41,087 nucleotides of DNA from Bacteroidota bacterium (GCA_027621555.1 JAQCBJ010000013.1:1-41087); one strand, 5' to 3'; positions 10,821 through 19,459 are shown, numbered from the stretch's first letter. Program-made: numbers and translations. The notes: generated by a model not told the origin, from the letters alone.

Positions 10821-12605
10821 TTGACCTCCACCGTGCCTGACTCCAATTCCATTTTCTCCATCCTTCGAAGGACCTACCGGTTGCTCAATTCAAGTGAGCG
10901 AAAGAGGTCTGCGCTGATGCTTCTGAGCATTTTCGTCAACAGCATTGTCGAGATTTTGGGCCTTGCCGTTGTGGTTCCTGTCATAGGTCTGGTTGTTCAA
11001 CCGGAGACAATTCAAACGAACCCAACATTGAAGTCTGCGTTTGATGTCGTGGCTCCCCTCGGAATCAACACCCCTTCTGGCTTTCTCATTGCGCTCTGCG
11101 GACTCATGATTGGGGCCTTCCTCTTCAAAGCCTTTTTTGGGCTTTTGGTCAATCTGTTCCAGACGAGGTTTTCTTATTCCGTGGCTCACCGTCTGTCAGG
11201 CCAAATGTGGTCCTACCACTTTTCCCAGTCCCTTGAGCGCATGCGCGGCACCGACTCCGGGCGCATCCTTTCCGAAATCAACGGCTGGCCCCTCCAATTC
11301 GCCAACGCATTCATGGTCGGAGGTCTCATGATTGTGAATGAAATAAGCGTCATTTCGCTGATCGCAATCGGTCTCTTGCTCTACAATCCGGTGGTATTCG
11401 CGAGCATTGCCGTACTCATCGGATTTGGAGCGCTCATCATTCGTCGGGCCACCAAAAGGAGGCTTTTGGCTTACAGCGACATTCGACGCCAAATCGAGCC
11501 ACGCACCAACACCCTCATCACCAACGCTGTCAGAGGTTTCCTCGAAGTGATGACCTTTAGGGCTTCCGACGCGGTGCGCGAAGCCTACCTCAAAGACCGC
11601 TGGACCATCTTCAGACTGGCAAGCAACACAAGTGTCCTGACCCTTACCCCGGCAAAGCTCTACGAGGTTCTCGCAGTGGTTGCGGTGGCTGGTTCCATCA
11701 TCATTGCACTTCTTCAAGGGACGCCGGAATCTGGATTTTTGGAACTCCTCAGCTTCATGGCCATCAGCGCGTACCGCATCATGCCTTCAATGAGCCGACT
11801 CAATGGCGCTGTGATGCAGATGCGCGGGCAGCAGTACGTCCTTGACACCATGGAACTTGGAGGTGCGAACCAACCCAAAAATCAGAATCGTACGTCCTCT
11901 GCCGCGGATTCTGTCAGAACGGTCAGTCTCCGTGTGAACCAAGCGACCTTGTGGTACGAGGCGCTTGACGAGCCTGTTCTTGAGCAATTCCAGCACTCGT
12001 TTTCTCATGGCAAGGTTCATGCAGTGATCGGCCCCTCGGGCTCAGGCAAGAGCACGCTCATCAACGCGTTGTTGGGCCTTCACAAGCCCAAGCGAGGAGC
12101 GATTGAAGTCCAACTCAATGGTCAAGAAACAATCACTTTGGGTAACGACCTTGACTTGCACGATTGGATTCTGCATGTGGGCTACCTCAGCCAGCAACCG
12201 TTCTTGTTCCAAGGCACAGTACGCGACAATTTGACGCTGCGCGTGCCGGGTGCTACACTGAACGAAGAGCGCGTGACATCTTTGATTCAAAAGCTCCATT
12301 TGGACGATTGCCTCGGCGCACAACCCCTCGAATTTGTGCTTCACGAAGGAGGAAGCAACTTGAGTGGTGGCCAACAGCAACGGCTTGCCTTGTTGCGGGC
12401 CCTTCAAGTCCAAAGGCCAGTTCTCATCTTGGATGAAGCCACGAGCGCTTTGGACAGTGAACTGCGAGATGTCGTTTTCGACCTCCTTCAAGAACGGGCA
12501 GCCGCGGGATGCAATGTCATCCTTGTCACGCATGACAACGAATTGGCGCTACGGTGCGACGAAGTTTTGGACCTTGGAACACTCAGCAACGACCTGACCT
12601 CATGA
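10821..12605 (+). CDS. ABC transporter, glycolipid flippase type (PglK/MsbA-like)
   Basis: Half-transporter of 594 residues with the membrane domain fused to the ATPase. About six hydrophobic segments lie between residues 30 and 310 (LMLLSIFVNSIVEILGLAV, GFLIALCGLMIGAFLF, VISLIAIGLLLYNPV and others). The nucleotide-binding domain from about 365 shows Walker A GPSGSGKST (about 402-410), Q-loop YLSQQPFLFQG, signature LSGGQQQR, Walker B VLILDEATSALD and His-switch VTHD. Similar proteins (PglK family) flip lipid-linked oligosaccharides across the inner membrane. No Wzx is present in the window, so this is the likely flippase of the cluster. Start is uncertain: TTG 10821 or GTG 10833, both ahead of the expected N-terminus. 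It overlaps the next gene by 4 bases (ATGA). Confidence 0.9.
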   Translation: MTSTVPDSNSIFSILRRTYRLLNSSERKRSALMLLSIFVNSIVEILGLAVVVPVIGLVVQPETIQTNPTLKSAFDVVAPLGINTPSGFLIALCGLMIGAFLFKAFFGLLVNLFQTRFSYSVAHRLSGQMWSYHFSQSLERMRGTDSGRILSEINGWPLQFANAFMVGGLMIVNEISVISLIAIGLLLYNPVVFASIAVLIGFGALIIRRATKRRLLAYSDIRRQIEPRTNTLITNAVRGFLEVMTFRASDAVREAYLKDRWTIFRLASNTSVLTLTPAKLYEVLAVVAVAGSIIIALLQGTPESGFLELLSFMAISAYRIMPSMSRLNGAVMQMRGQQYVLDTMELGGANQPKNQNRTSSAADSVRTVSLRVNQATLWYEALDEPVLEQFQHSFSHGKVHAVIGPSGSGKSTLINALLGLHKPKRGAIEVQLNGQETITLGNDLDLHDWILHVGYLSQQPFLFQGTVRDNLTLRVPGATLNEERVTSLIQKLHLDDCLGAQPLEFVLHEGGSNLSGGQQQRLALLRALQVQRPVLILDEATSALDSELRDVVFDLLQERAAAGCNVILVTHDNELALRCDEVLDLGTLSNDLTS

Positions 12606-13687
12606 GTGCCCAAGGCCATCGCATCGTCTTTCTGTACTCGGAGCTTGCCGGATATTTTTTGGCCTGTGCTGAAGCCCTGGGGCAACATCCTGAGGTGGCT
12701 TCGGTGGACATCGTGCACTGGCCCATTCATCCTGAGGCTCCATTCCAATTCAAGTCAACCGACCACTACAAGCTTCACCCCAAGGAAAAGCACAGTCGGG
12801 AGAGTTTGAAGCAACTCTTGGCCCAAATCAACCCCACCGCCATCGTGTGTTCAGGGTGGATGGATTCGGATTACAATGTCTTAGCCAAGGCATACCAAAA
12901 GCGCATCCCTGTGGTGCTCACCCTCGACAATTGGTGGACGGGCAGTCTCAAACAACGCCTTGCGGCACTCACTGCCCCATGGTTCATCCACCGACGGTTC
13001 AACCGAGCCTGGGTGCCAGGAGAACCACAAATTCCCTTCGCGCAAAAACTCGGATTCTCAGGCAACTCCCTCGCCACAGGATTCTATTGCGCTGACCCCA
13101 AGCCTTTTCAAGCGATTTACGAGAAGCGACAAGCAACATCGCCTTCCAAAAAAATCCTCTACATCGGGCGATATCTAGATGTCAAGGGCGTTCGAGAATT
13201 GTGGGAGGCTTTCATGGAACTCTCTGACGAATTCCCGGATTGGGAACTGCATTGCGTTGGCACGGGCGAGCTTTGGGACAGCCGGGCGATTCATCCCAAA
13301 ATCATCCACCATGGTTTCATACAACCCCATGAATTGGAACAACACCTTTTGGATGCCGCGTGCTTCGTCATGCCAAGCAAAAAGGAACCTTGGGGCGTGG
13401 TACTGCATGAAATGGCAATCGCAGGGCTACCACTGTTGGCAAGTGAGCAGGTGGGCGCTGTTAGTCTTTGTCTTCAACAGGGCTTAAACGGGATTCTATT
13501 GAATCCGACTCGTCTGGTTGAGGCTATCAAATATGTTTGTTCAGCCAAAAGCCAACAGCTACAAAAAATGGGTGTAGAAAGTCATCAACTTAGTCTCAAA
13601 TTAGGGATCAACAATTGGATAGAAAACCTCTTCCAACTGTTAATGGGTCAATCTCATACAGGCGGGACTTCACCTGAGCTTCCGTGA
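12602..13687 (+). CDS. Family 4-type (GT-B) glycosyltransferase
   Basis: Retaining GT-B-type transferase of 361 residues. The acceptor domain comes first (HRIVFLYSELAGYFLACAEAL). The donor domain has ILYIGRYLDVKGVRELWEAF (about 198-217), LHCVGTGELWD and the EX7E-type segment KEPWGVVLHEMAIAGLPLLAS (about 276-296), which binds the nucleotide-sugar phosphate. ATG 12602 overlaps the ABC-transporter stop by 4 bases, so the two are probably translationally coupled; an upstream in-frame ATG at 12554 would overlap the transporter by 52 bases and is rejected. The sugar transferred cannot be inferred. Base composition is AT-richer than the housekeeping genes. Confidence 0.88.
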   Translation: MSAQGHRIVFLYSELAGYFLACAEALGQHPEVASVDIVHWPIHPEAPFQFKSTDHYKLHPKEKHSRESLKQLLAQINPTAIVCSGWMDSDYNVLAKAYQKRIPVVLTLDNWWTGSLKQRLAALTAPWFIHRRFNRAWVPGEPQIPFAQKLGFSGNSLATGFYCADPKPFQAIYEKRQATSPSKKILYIGRYLDVKGVRELWEAFMELSDEFPDWELHCVGTGELWDSRAIHPKIIHHGFIQPHELEQHLLDAACFVMPSKKEPWGVVLHEMAIAGLPLLASEQVGAVSLCLQQGLNGILLNPTRLVEAIKYVCSAKSQQLQKMGVESHQLSLKLGINNWIENLFQLLMGQSHTGGTSPELP

Positions 13688-13693
13688 TCGGAT

Positions 13694-14620
13694 ATGAATA
13701 ACTCTCCATGCTTCTTTAGCACAATCATTCCGTGCTTCAACTCAAATATCGAATGGCTCCTAAACAGCATCAATTCCGTCATTGATTCTATGGAAAAAAG
13801 TGATGTGTCAGGGGAAATCATCCTTGTGGATGATGGAAGTGAGGTGTCGATTGAGGATAGGATTCGGGATAGGATTCAGCCCACTAACATCCCTATTTTT
13901 TTTATTCGAAAAACGAACAGAGGCTTATCCTCTGCGAGAAATGCGGGTATATCTCATGCCAATGGTTCCTACTGTCATTTTCTAGATGATGATGACACCA
14001 TTACAAAAGATTTTTACACCAACATGGCTACCGCAATCACAACCTCAGATTCAGAACTGTTGTATTGCGATAGTGAATTCTTTGACGACCATCACAGACT
14101 GCCTTTCGACTCCACTACGGAGCAACAAATGATTGCAAAAATGATTTGTGGCAATTGTGTTCATGTAAATGCTGTAGTATGCAAAACTGAATGGCTGCAT
14201 GAAGTAAATGGCTTCGACGAAAGTTTGCCTGCACTGGAAGATTGGGATATCTGGATTCGGCTGTTTCGAAGTCATCATCGCTTTGAACATCTACCAAAAC
14301 AATTGGCAAGTGTTCGCTTGCATCAGAACTCCATGAGCAGGGATAGACGAGCTATGTACTCCTGTATGGCGCAGATTTCTATAAGGGAGATGGCCGAACA
14401 TAGCTCATTCTGGATGACACATCTGCAAACGAGAAAACAAATAAATGCCTGGATAAAAACTGCATTCACTTATAGCTACAGATCCAAAACCCCTTACAAG
14501 AACGTGATCAATTGTTTTAGTAGGTCAGTACATCTTACCGGTACGATGAGCGCAATTTTCTATTTGATTCGTCAAGGAGTCGTTGCGCTGCTAACACAAG
14601 AAAACTCGCCACACCAATAA
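13694..14620 (+). CDS. Family 2 glycosyltransferase
   Basis: GT-A transferase of 308 residues with N-terminal FFSTIIPCFNSNIEWLLNSINSV and IILVDDGSE. NRGLSSARNAGISHANGSY precedes the metal-binding cluster LDDDDT (about 96-101), and LEDWDIWIRLF (about 178-188) carries the usual catalytic ED. The gene is strikingly AT-rich for this window (23 G+C in the 60 bases from 13981), which suggests horizontal acquisition. It starts 6 bases after the preceding gene. A 12-base tandem duplication inside it encodes the DRIRDRI segment. Donor and acceptor are unknown. Confidence 0.9.
   Translation: MNNSPCFFSTIIPCFNSNIEWLLNSINSVIDSMEKSDVSGEIILVDDGSEVSIEDRIRDRIQPTNIPIFFIRKTNRGLSSARNAGISHANGSYCHFLDDDDTITKDFYTNMATAITTSDSELLYCDSEFFDDHHRLPFDSTTEQQMIAKMICGNCVHVNAVVCKTEWLHEVNGFDESLPALEDWDIWIRLFRSHHRFEHLPKQLASVRLHQNSMSRDRRAMYSCMAQISIREMAEHSSFWMTHLQTRKQINAWIKTAFTYSYRSKTPYKNVINCFSRSVHLTGTMSAIFYLIRQGVVALLTQENSPHQ
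13855..13878 (+). repeat. 12-base tandem duplication in glycosyltransferase gene
   Basis: GGATAGGATTCG followed by GGATAGGATTCA: two 12-base units differing at the last base, in frame, encoding two DRI/R copies at about residues 55-62 of the GT2. It adds four residues without breaking the frame. Confidence 0.7.
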
Positions 14621-14623
14621 AGT

Positions 14624-15526
14624 ATGATTAGCGTTGTCATCGTTTCATTTCGATCATCAGCCATTCTTGTGAATTGTGCTGACTCCGTTTTGGCCCAGTT
14701 GTCGGAGTTCGATGAATTGATTGTCATTGAGAACAGTGGCGACAAGCAGCTTCTGCAAGAGCCATTTGTGCGTGACCGTAGGGTATCAATCAAGATTAAT
14801 CCAACAAATCAAGGCTACACAGCAGGATGCAACCAAGGATTAAGTCTTGCCGGCAACGACCGCGTTCTTCTACTTAACCCTGATACAGTCCCTCAAGCAG
14901 GCGCTTTCGATCAGCTCAAAGCACACCTTTCAATGAGAAGACATACTGTCTACTGTGTTGAGCTCCTGAACGAAGATGGCAGTCGACAAGACTACTACAG
15001 AAGGTTTCCCAGCGTGCGTGCACTTCTTGTGATGTTTTTCGCGCCATCCAGGATACAGAACCATTTTTCTTCATATCGCCGCTACACCTACTTTGGCGAA
15101 TTAGACAAAAAATCCGCGTTTCAGCAACCACCAGGCGCAGGTCTCGTGGTTTCCAGAAACCATCGTCTAGATGAAGACTTCTTTGTTTACGGTAGTGATT
15201 TGCAGTTCTGCTGGGAGATCTTTCAAAAGAGCCATCTTCCAATTGAGATGTTGCCCGCGAAATTCTATCATGCTCGAGGACAAGGAGGCACTTCCAGTTC
15301 CACAGATTTGGCTGATGCCCTGCGAGTTGAAAGTGCAAAGGCCTTTGCACTGTACTTCAAGAAAACGGGGCAAAATCTTCGTAGAGTGGCTTGGAACCTT
15401 TTCTACGTTCTTTTTGAGTTTATTGGAATCATAAAGGTTGTGCATTCTGCAGTTCGGAGAAAACAAAAAACACGAAGACTGATTGCTTTCGTTTTTAGCG
15501 AACCATGGTTGGAAAAAATTACATAG
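14624..15526 (+). CDS. Family 2 glycosyltransferase, rhamnosyltransferase-like
   Basis: GT-A transferase of 300 residues. ISVVIVSFRSSAILVNCADSV, NPTNQGYTAGCNQGLSLA and LLNPDTV (about 84-90) match the subgroup often annotated as dTDP-rhamnosyl or galactofuranosyl transferases, in which NPD replaces the DxD. PGAGLVVSRNHRLDEDFFVYGSDLQFCWEI (about 172-201) is the matching acceptor/catalytic segment. A hydrophobic, basic C-terminus (about 265-290) may anchor it to the membrane. It starts 3 bases after the previous gene and overlaps the next by 22 bases. Substrate specificity cannot be assigned. The gene is AT-rich like its neighbours. Confidence 0.88.
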   Translation: MISVVIVSFRSSAILVNCADSVLAQLSEFDELIVIENSGDKQLLQEPFVRDRRVSIKINPTNQGYTAGCNQGLSLAGNDRVLLLNPDTVPQAGAFDQLKAHLSMRRHTVYCVELLNEDGSRQDYYRRFPSVRALLVMFFAPSRIQNHFSSYRRYTYFGELDKKSAFQQPPGAGLVVSRNHRLDEDFFVYGSDLQFCWEIFQKSHLPIEMLPAKFYHARGQGGTSSSTDLADALRVESAKAFALYFKKTGQNLRRVAWNLFYVLFEFIGIIKVVHSAVRRKQKTRRLIAFVFSEPWLEKIT

Positions 15527-16380
15527 GCGTAGTAGCCTTTAACAATCCTGAAGAAATCAACCGTCTGGCCGAAGGCGTTGCACGCTTCAAGGCGCTCGAT
15601 GGCGATTGGACCTTTGTGATACTCGACCACTCAGACCTGATAGACTCAAGAGATGCAATTTTAGCGTTCTGCAAGAGGCGTAATTGGATATACATCCAAC
15701 AGGAAAATCGAGGATTTGGGGCAGGCGTGAACACCATCGCCCGCACTCTGAATCTCCAAGACACCCTACTCATGTGTAATCCTGACCTCGACGTTGTCGG
15801 AGTACCGCCTTTTCAAAAGATGTTTGACTGCATCTCTACTCAAGAATATGATTTAATTGGAACTACCATCAGAGACCGATTTGGGCAGGCTTGTGCTGGC
15901 CCTTTGCCTCCGTTTGGGTGGAGGATGGTGGCGTATGATTACACCTCATTGCCTCGACAATTCGAGCAAAAGAGCAGCACAGGTAAAGCAGGAATCTGGC
16001 ATGGTGCTGTTCATGGTGCATGTTTTGCAATGAACGTAGGCAAGTTCCTATCCGTTGAAGGCTTCGATGAGAATTTATTCATGTATGGTGAGGAATTCGA
16101 CCTAAACCACAAGTTTCAATCGTGCCTTTACACTGTAGGCTTCTTGCCCTCAGATTCGCTGAATCATGAAAGTGAAGGTAATCTCGACATTCGACGGCAA
16201 TTGCTGAACCTTTATAACCTCAGATACCTCGCAAAAACTCGAGGTAAATTTCTACTTTTTGTCTATTTCTCAATTCGGTATTGTCTGAAGCTCTTCTCCA
16301 CAAAGAACCCAGATCTCCGAAAGACTCTGTTTTGCACGAACATTGATAGAAAGCGTTTTCTTCAATACAAAGAGCAATGA
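15505..16380 (+). CDS. Family 2 glycosyltransferase, NPD type
   Basis: GT-A transferase of 291 residues, a divergent relative of the gene before it: YIGVVAFNNPEEINRLAEGV, QENRGFGAGVNTIARTL, MCNPDLDVV (about 90-98) and GAVHGACFAMNVGKF ... ENLFMYGEEFDLNHKF (about 170-212). The shared NPD and MYGEE/VYGSD layout suggests the two are old tandem paralogues that add different sugars. It overlaps the upstream gene by 22 bases and the downstream gene by 4 (ATGA). Sugar and linkage are unknown. Confidence 0.82.
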   Translation: MVGKNYIGVVAFNNPEEINRLAEGVARFKALDGDWTFVILDHSDLIDSRDAILAFCKRRNWIYIQQENRGFGAGVNTIARTLNLQDTLLMCNPDLDVVGVPPFQKMFDCISTQEYDLIGTTIRDRFGQACAGPLPPFGWRMVAYDYTSLPRQFEQKSSTGKAGIWHGAVHGACFAMNVGKFLSVEGFDENLFMYGEEFDLNHKFQSCLYTVGFLPSDSLNHESEGNLDIRRQLLNLYNLRYLAKTRGKFLLFVYFSIRYCLKLFSTKNPDLRKTLFCTNIDRKRFLQYKEQ

Positions 16381-17324
16381 TTACCCTTTTTTATCCCTAT
16401 TTGGAAGCACATAGTGGGGCAGAATCCCATAGACGGGGTCTGATCGAAGGCTTCACTGCCATCCACACACCGGTTCGCAGCCGAAATCAGTTTTCACGAA
16501 AAGATCTAGTTCGGTTTCTATTTGATGTTCTCGTGTTGAGGCGTCATGCTTATGTTCGAATGAACGTAGGCTCTCACAATTTTCAGTTGGCACTTTTGGT
16601 TTTGCATTTCTTTAAAGCCAAATATATTTTAGAGGTAAATGCGCCATTTACCGAGGATAATTCTGACCGGACCACCTACGAAATGGCTGTAAAAAAGGCA
16701 TACAAGGTGATTTGCGTTTCAGCTGTTCTCGCCAAATATCTCTCCACATTAAATCCCAATGTCATCGCGGTTGCAAACGGAGGGAAAAAGTTCAATCGCC
16801 TCGAAAGTCGAGCCAATCTCAAATCTCATCACTTTCTATTCCTTCATAATTCCCACTGGCCATGGCAGACTAGCGCTCATCTCTTGACGTTTGCGAGCAA
16901 ATTGGTATCCATGAAGATTGGATTAAAGGTCATTGACATCGCGGGCACCTTAAACGAGACAGAATTGCCTGAAAATATTGAAATACAGAAAGGAGCGCTT
17001 TCACCCCTACAATACAATGAAGAGGTTCGAAATGCTTTTGGCTTCTATTTGGCCTACAATTGGGATCAAGATGAAGTTCTAGATTTTTACCTTGATTCTC
17101 TAAAATTTCGAGACTTCTGGAACACAAATAAACCTATTGTAATCAGCGGTCCTTTGATGACTTGGGCACCAAATGATCAAAGCGAAGAAAATGGTATTTT
17201 TCCCCTCGGGGCTTTCGAGTCTGGATTGTTAGAAAGCGTCAAGAGACAATACAAGAGACAATCTTATCACTGGGAAGACGCCTGCCAAAGAATTTTGGAT
17301 TTCAATCCTCACGCGGATGTCTAA
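16377..17324 (+). CDS. Putative GT-B glycosyltransferase (GT4-like, divergent)
   Basis: Protein of 315 residues, short for GT4. The first half reads as a GT4 acceptor domain: LFYPYLEAHSGAESHRRGLIEGF, KYILEVNAPFTEDN (about 82-95), KVICVSAVLAKYLSTLNPNVIAVANGGKKF (about 113-142). The second half has the expected donor-domain order (HHFLFLHNSHWPW ... GFYLAYNWDQDEVLDFYLDSLKF ... KPIVISG), but the usual EX7E motif is not clear, so activity is uncertain. It is the last plus-strand gene of the cluster and ends 56 bases from the convergent KpsS-like gene. No obvious terminator is visible between them. The gene is AT-rich. Confidence 0.65.
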   Translation: MITLFYPYLEAHSGAESHRRGLIEGFTAIHTPVRSRNQFSRKDLVRFLFDVLVLRRHAYVRMNVGSHNFQLALLVLHFFKAKYILEVNAPFTEDNSDRTTYEMAVKKAYKVICVSAVLAKYLSTLNPNVIAVANGGKKFNRLESRANLKSHHFLFLHNSHWPWQTSAHLLTFASKLVSMKIGLKVIDIAGTLNETELPENIEIQKGALSPLQYNEEVRNAFGFYLAYNWDQDEVLDFYLDSLKFRDFWNTNKPIVISGPLMTWAPNDQSEENGIFPLGAFESGLLESVKRQYKRQSYHWEDACQRILDFNPHADV

Positions 17325-17380
17325 ATGTCTCGCCAAGCAATCTAGGTAGACCATCGTTTCGCTCGCTGTGGGTAGTGCTG

Positions 17381-18793
17381 TCAGATCACACCTTCCCGCT
17401 TCAACGCACGGCGCACGTGCTCTCTGAAATTGCTCGGCGGGGCTGTCTTATCCGGTCTTCCCCACTCAATTGTCTCAGTGAAAATCAACTGTAGATATTC
17501 CAATGTTGCAAGTGGAGCTCTGGATTTGGACAGTATGCACTTCTCAAAATGTAACTGAACTTCTTTTGCTTCAATCTCAGGAAGAATTCTTAGTGCAAAG
17601 GGATGGGCTGCAAGACTGTGCCACCCAAAAAGCAACACCGGCACCCCCCGATAAGCTGCCTCTAGACCGACCGTACCACAAATTGTAGCCACCGCATCTG
17701 CCTTATCCAAAAGTTCAGTAGTTGTCGCTTTCGTAAAAAAGACATCTTCCAACTCTGCAAGCTCTTTGTAAAAGAAATGTGGTCGATACCCTCGGTAAGA
17801 CGTGTGAGGGTGCTCCTTGATCAAAATTCTTTTTTCTGGAAGCTTCAATCTCAGCCATCTCACTATGTTTAGTTGATTGGCAAAGAACCCTCCTCTTGGT
17901 GAGCTTGTCTCTTCCGGTTGATAGTGAAGGAACACAACGAGATATGCAGAATCGTTCTCTCCCTCTTCAACAGTCAATTTTCTCAAATCCTCTTCAATCG
18001 ATTGATTGACAGAACGTTCGAGAAATGCTTGAAATAGATTCGCAACTAGCTTGATCCACTTGTTACGATTAAAGATTTTTATCAGATTATTTTTCGTAAA
18101 GTAGTGATAGGGAACAGCATGTGGTGGAATTCGACTCATATAGCCAGGCTGGAACACTATCTCATCCTTGGCTGAAATCCGTTCCACCTCCTTCAACACT
18201 TCCAAACTGAAATTATTCTCAGCTTTTGCTTCCACCAAATGCTCCCATCTATCTCTCAAATAAGAATAGCCTTCTTCATTTTTGACCAAATGACTCCGAT
18301 ATGGAATACTGGTGTGAGAAAATGACATTAACGGAAGATTGAGCTCCGCGGCGACATCACGAATTGCTATTGAATAAGGCATATGGACAGGTCGGTAGGT
18401 TATTATGAGGTCTACGTCCTCCAAAAATTTCCGCCAAAAAGAAAAGTGCTTCGCCCCAACTTCTAACTCCGAGTAAATGTCTTTGAGGTGACTTTGTCCC
18501 AAAAAGTAATTCTCAGCATTGTCAATTCCAGAAATTCCACTGTCCATTCGGATTTGATTAAACATGTAACCAAACCAATCAATTTTCACATTTGTAGGTA
18601 ACCACGAGTGGGAGGGATACTCTGCTCTTTCTGCAAGTTCACTTTGGAGGCAGAATGCAATTTTTTCATGGTCACGTCTTGGATGTTTGCGTGAATCGTT
18701 CGCGGGATAAACAACATTCACTCGAGAAACTTCAGGCCAATTGCATAGTTCGTCGATATGCTCGGCCATCATTTCAATCAACAACACTTTCAT
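17381..18793 (-). CDS. KpsS/LipB-like capsule polysaccharide transferase
   Basis: Cytosolic GT-B-like protein of 470 residues in the capsule-synthesis family (KpsS/KpsC, PF05159-like). Family-style segments: FLHYQPEETSSPRGGFFANQLNIVRWL (about 282-308), ILIKEHPHTSYRGYRP (about 323-338) and TICGTVGLEAAYRGVPVLLFGWH (about 366-388). KpsS/KpsC transfer CMP-linked Kdo; the position right after a full CMP-pseudaminic acid pathway makes a CMP-Pse transferase a reasonable inference, since both donors are CMP-activated ulosonic acids. It is the last gene of the minus-strand pse operon. It is separated from the acyltransferase by 51 bases holding a possible terminator, and preceded by a perfect AGGAGG. 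It is AT-rich. Function beyond the family is unproven. Confidence 0.72.
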   Translation of the reverse strand: MKVLLIEMMAEHIDELCNWPEVSRVNVVYPANDSRKHPRRDHEKIAFCLQSELAERAEYPSHSWLPTNVKIDWFGYMFNQIRMDSGISGIDNAENYFLGQSHLKDIYSELEVGAKHFSFWRKFLEDVDLIITYRPVHMPYSIAIRDVAAELNLPLMSFSHTSIPYRSHLVKNEEGYSYLRDRWEHLVEAKAENNFSLEVLKEVERISAKDEIVFQPGYMSRIPPHAVPYHYFTKNNLIKIFNRNKWIKLVANLFQAFLERSVNQSIEEDLRKLTVEEGENDSAYLVVFLHYQPEETSSPRGGFFANQLNIVRWLRLKLPEKRILIKEHPHTSYRGYRPHFFYKELAELEDVFFTKATTTELLDKADAVATICGTVGLEAAYRGVPVLLFGWHSLAAHPFALRILPEIEAKEVQLHFEKCILSKSRAPLATLEYLQLIFTETIEWGRPDKTAPPSNFREHVRRALKREGVI

Positions 18794-18796
18794 GAG

Positions 18797-18802
18797 CCTC
18801 CT
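18797..18802 (-). promoter_or_regulatory. Strong Shine-Dalgarno before KpsS-like gene
   Basis: AGGAGG on the minus strand, three bases from the ATG at 18793. Most genes in this window lack such a site, as is usual in Bacteroidota. Confidence 0.5.
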
Positions 18803-18809
18803 TTTTGAT

Positions 18810-18838
18810 AAAAAATTCAGGTTTTGTTATGACAAAAC
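18810..18838 (-). terminator. Candidate hairpin plus T-run between acyltransferase and KpsS-like gene
   Basis: On the minus strand GTTTTG-TCATAA-CAAAAC forms a 6-bp stem (18838 to 18821) followed after five bases by six Ts (18815-18810). The stem is AT-rich and weak, so partial attenuation is more likely than full termination. Confidence 0.4.
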
Positions 18839-18844
18839 GGCAAC

Positions 18845-19459
18845 CTATCGTTTCCGAATAATCAACTCTGGAGACTGTCCAAAAACAAGAGAATTCGCAG
18901 GAATTGTATCGTCTTTTACAATTGCTCCCGCGCCGATTATGACGTTGTCACCCACCGTTGAATTCCCAAGGATCATTGATCCTGCACACATTTTTACACG
19001 ACTTCCTATTGTTGGATAAATGCCTCGATTATTTCCTACGGTGCAATTTTGACCAAACGAGAAAAATTCTCCGAACGAAGCTCTTCCCATTACAGCGCCC
19101 ACGGGATGATCCAAGTGAAAGACATCTGGCAACTCTATTTCATAAAATAGATCGCAGCCGTGAAGCGCTTTGTTTAAGGCATAAATAGCACTTGCCTCAG
19201 GTGTCAAACCCAACTGGTAGCACTCGTTGCACAAGAAATACAGGAACGTACAATACTGTCCTGTGTGACCTGCATTTATGACTCCGGCATGAAAATACTT
19301 GTCTTTTGTTCCATCCAGACATTTGTGAGTGCGCTGAATTGCGGTTTCAAAAACTGTCGTGCTTTCTATGAAGTTCAAGGACAAAGACGGATCGACAAAC
19401 CCTAATTGATTTCGCAATCTGGCCTTCAGACTGACCGACCATTCACTGTTAGTTGTCAT
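18845..19459 (-). CDS. Hexapeptide acyltransferase, serine-acetyltransferase-like, in pse operon
   Basis: Protein of 204 residues. A helical N-terminal half (for example YCTFLYFLCNECYQLGLTPEASAIYALNKALHGCDLFYEIELPD) is followed by a left-handed beta-helix (HLDHPVGAVMGRASFGEFFSFGQNCTVGNN ... VKMCAGSMILGNSTVGDNVIIGAGAIVKD). This is the CysE-like layout. In this place it more likely acylates a sugar, for example the 4-, 7- or 8-position or an N-acyl group of pseudaminic acid, than serine; that is inference. ATG 19459 overlaps pseI by 11 bases and gives the family length; starts further upstream lie inside pseI. AT-rich. Confidence 0.72.
   Translation of the reverse strand: MTTNSEWSVSLKARLRNQLGFVDPSLSLNFIESTTVFETAIQRTHKCLDGTKDKYFHAGVINAGHTGQYCTFLYFLCNECYQLGLTPEASAIYALNKALHGCDLFYEIELPDVFHLDHPVGAVMGRASFGEFFSFGQNCTVGNNRGIYPTIGSRVKMCAGSMILGNSTVGDNVIIGAGAIVKDDTIPANSLVFGQSPELIIRKR

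Noticed and set aside
17325-17380. Terminator between the convergent glycosyltransferase and KpsS-like genes
   Set aside because: No stem of useful length or T-run seen in the 56 bases.
18845-19459. Serine acetyltransferase of cysteine synthesis (cysE)
   Set aside because: The fold is alike, but it sits inside the Pse operon, away from the cys genes, so a sugar-acyl role is preferred. Not fully excluded.
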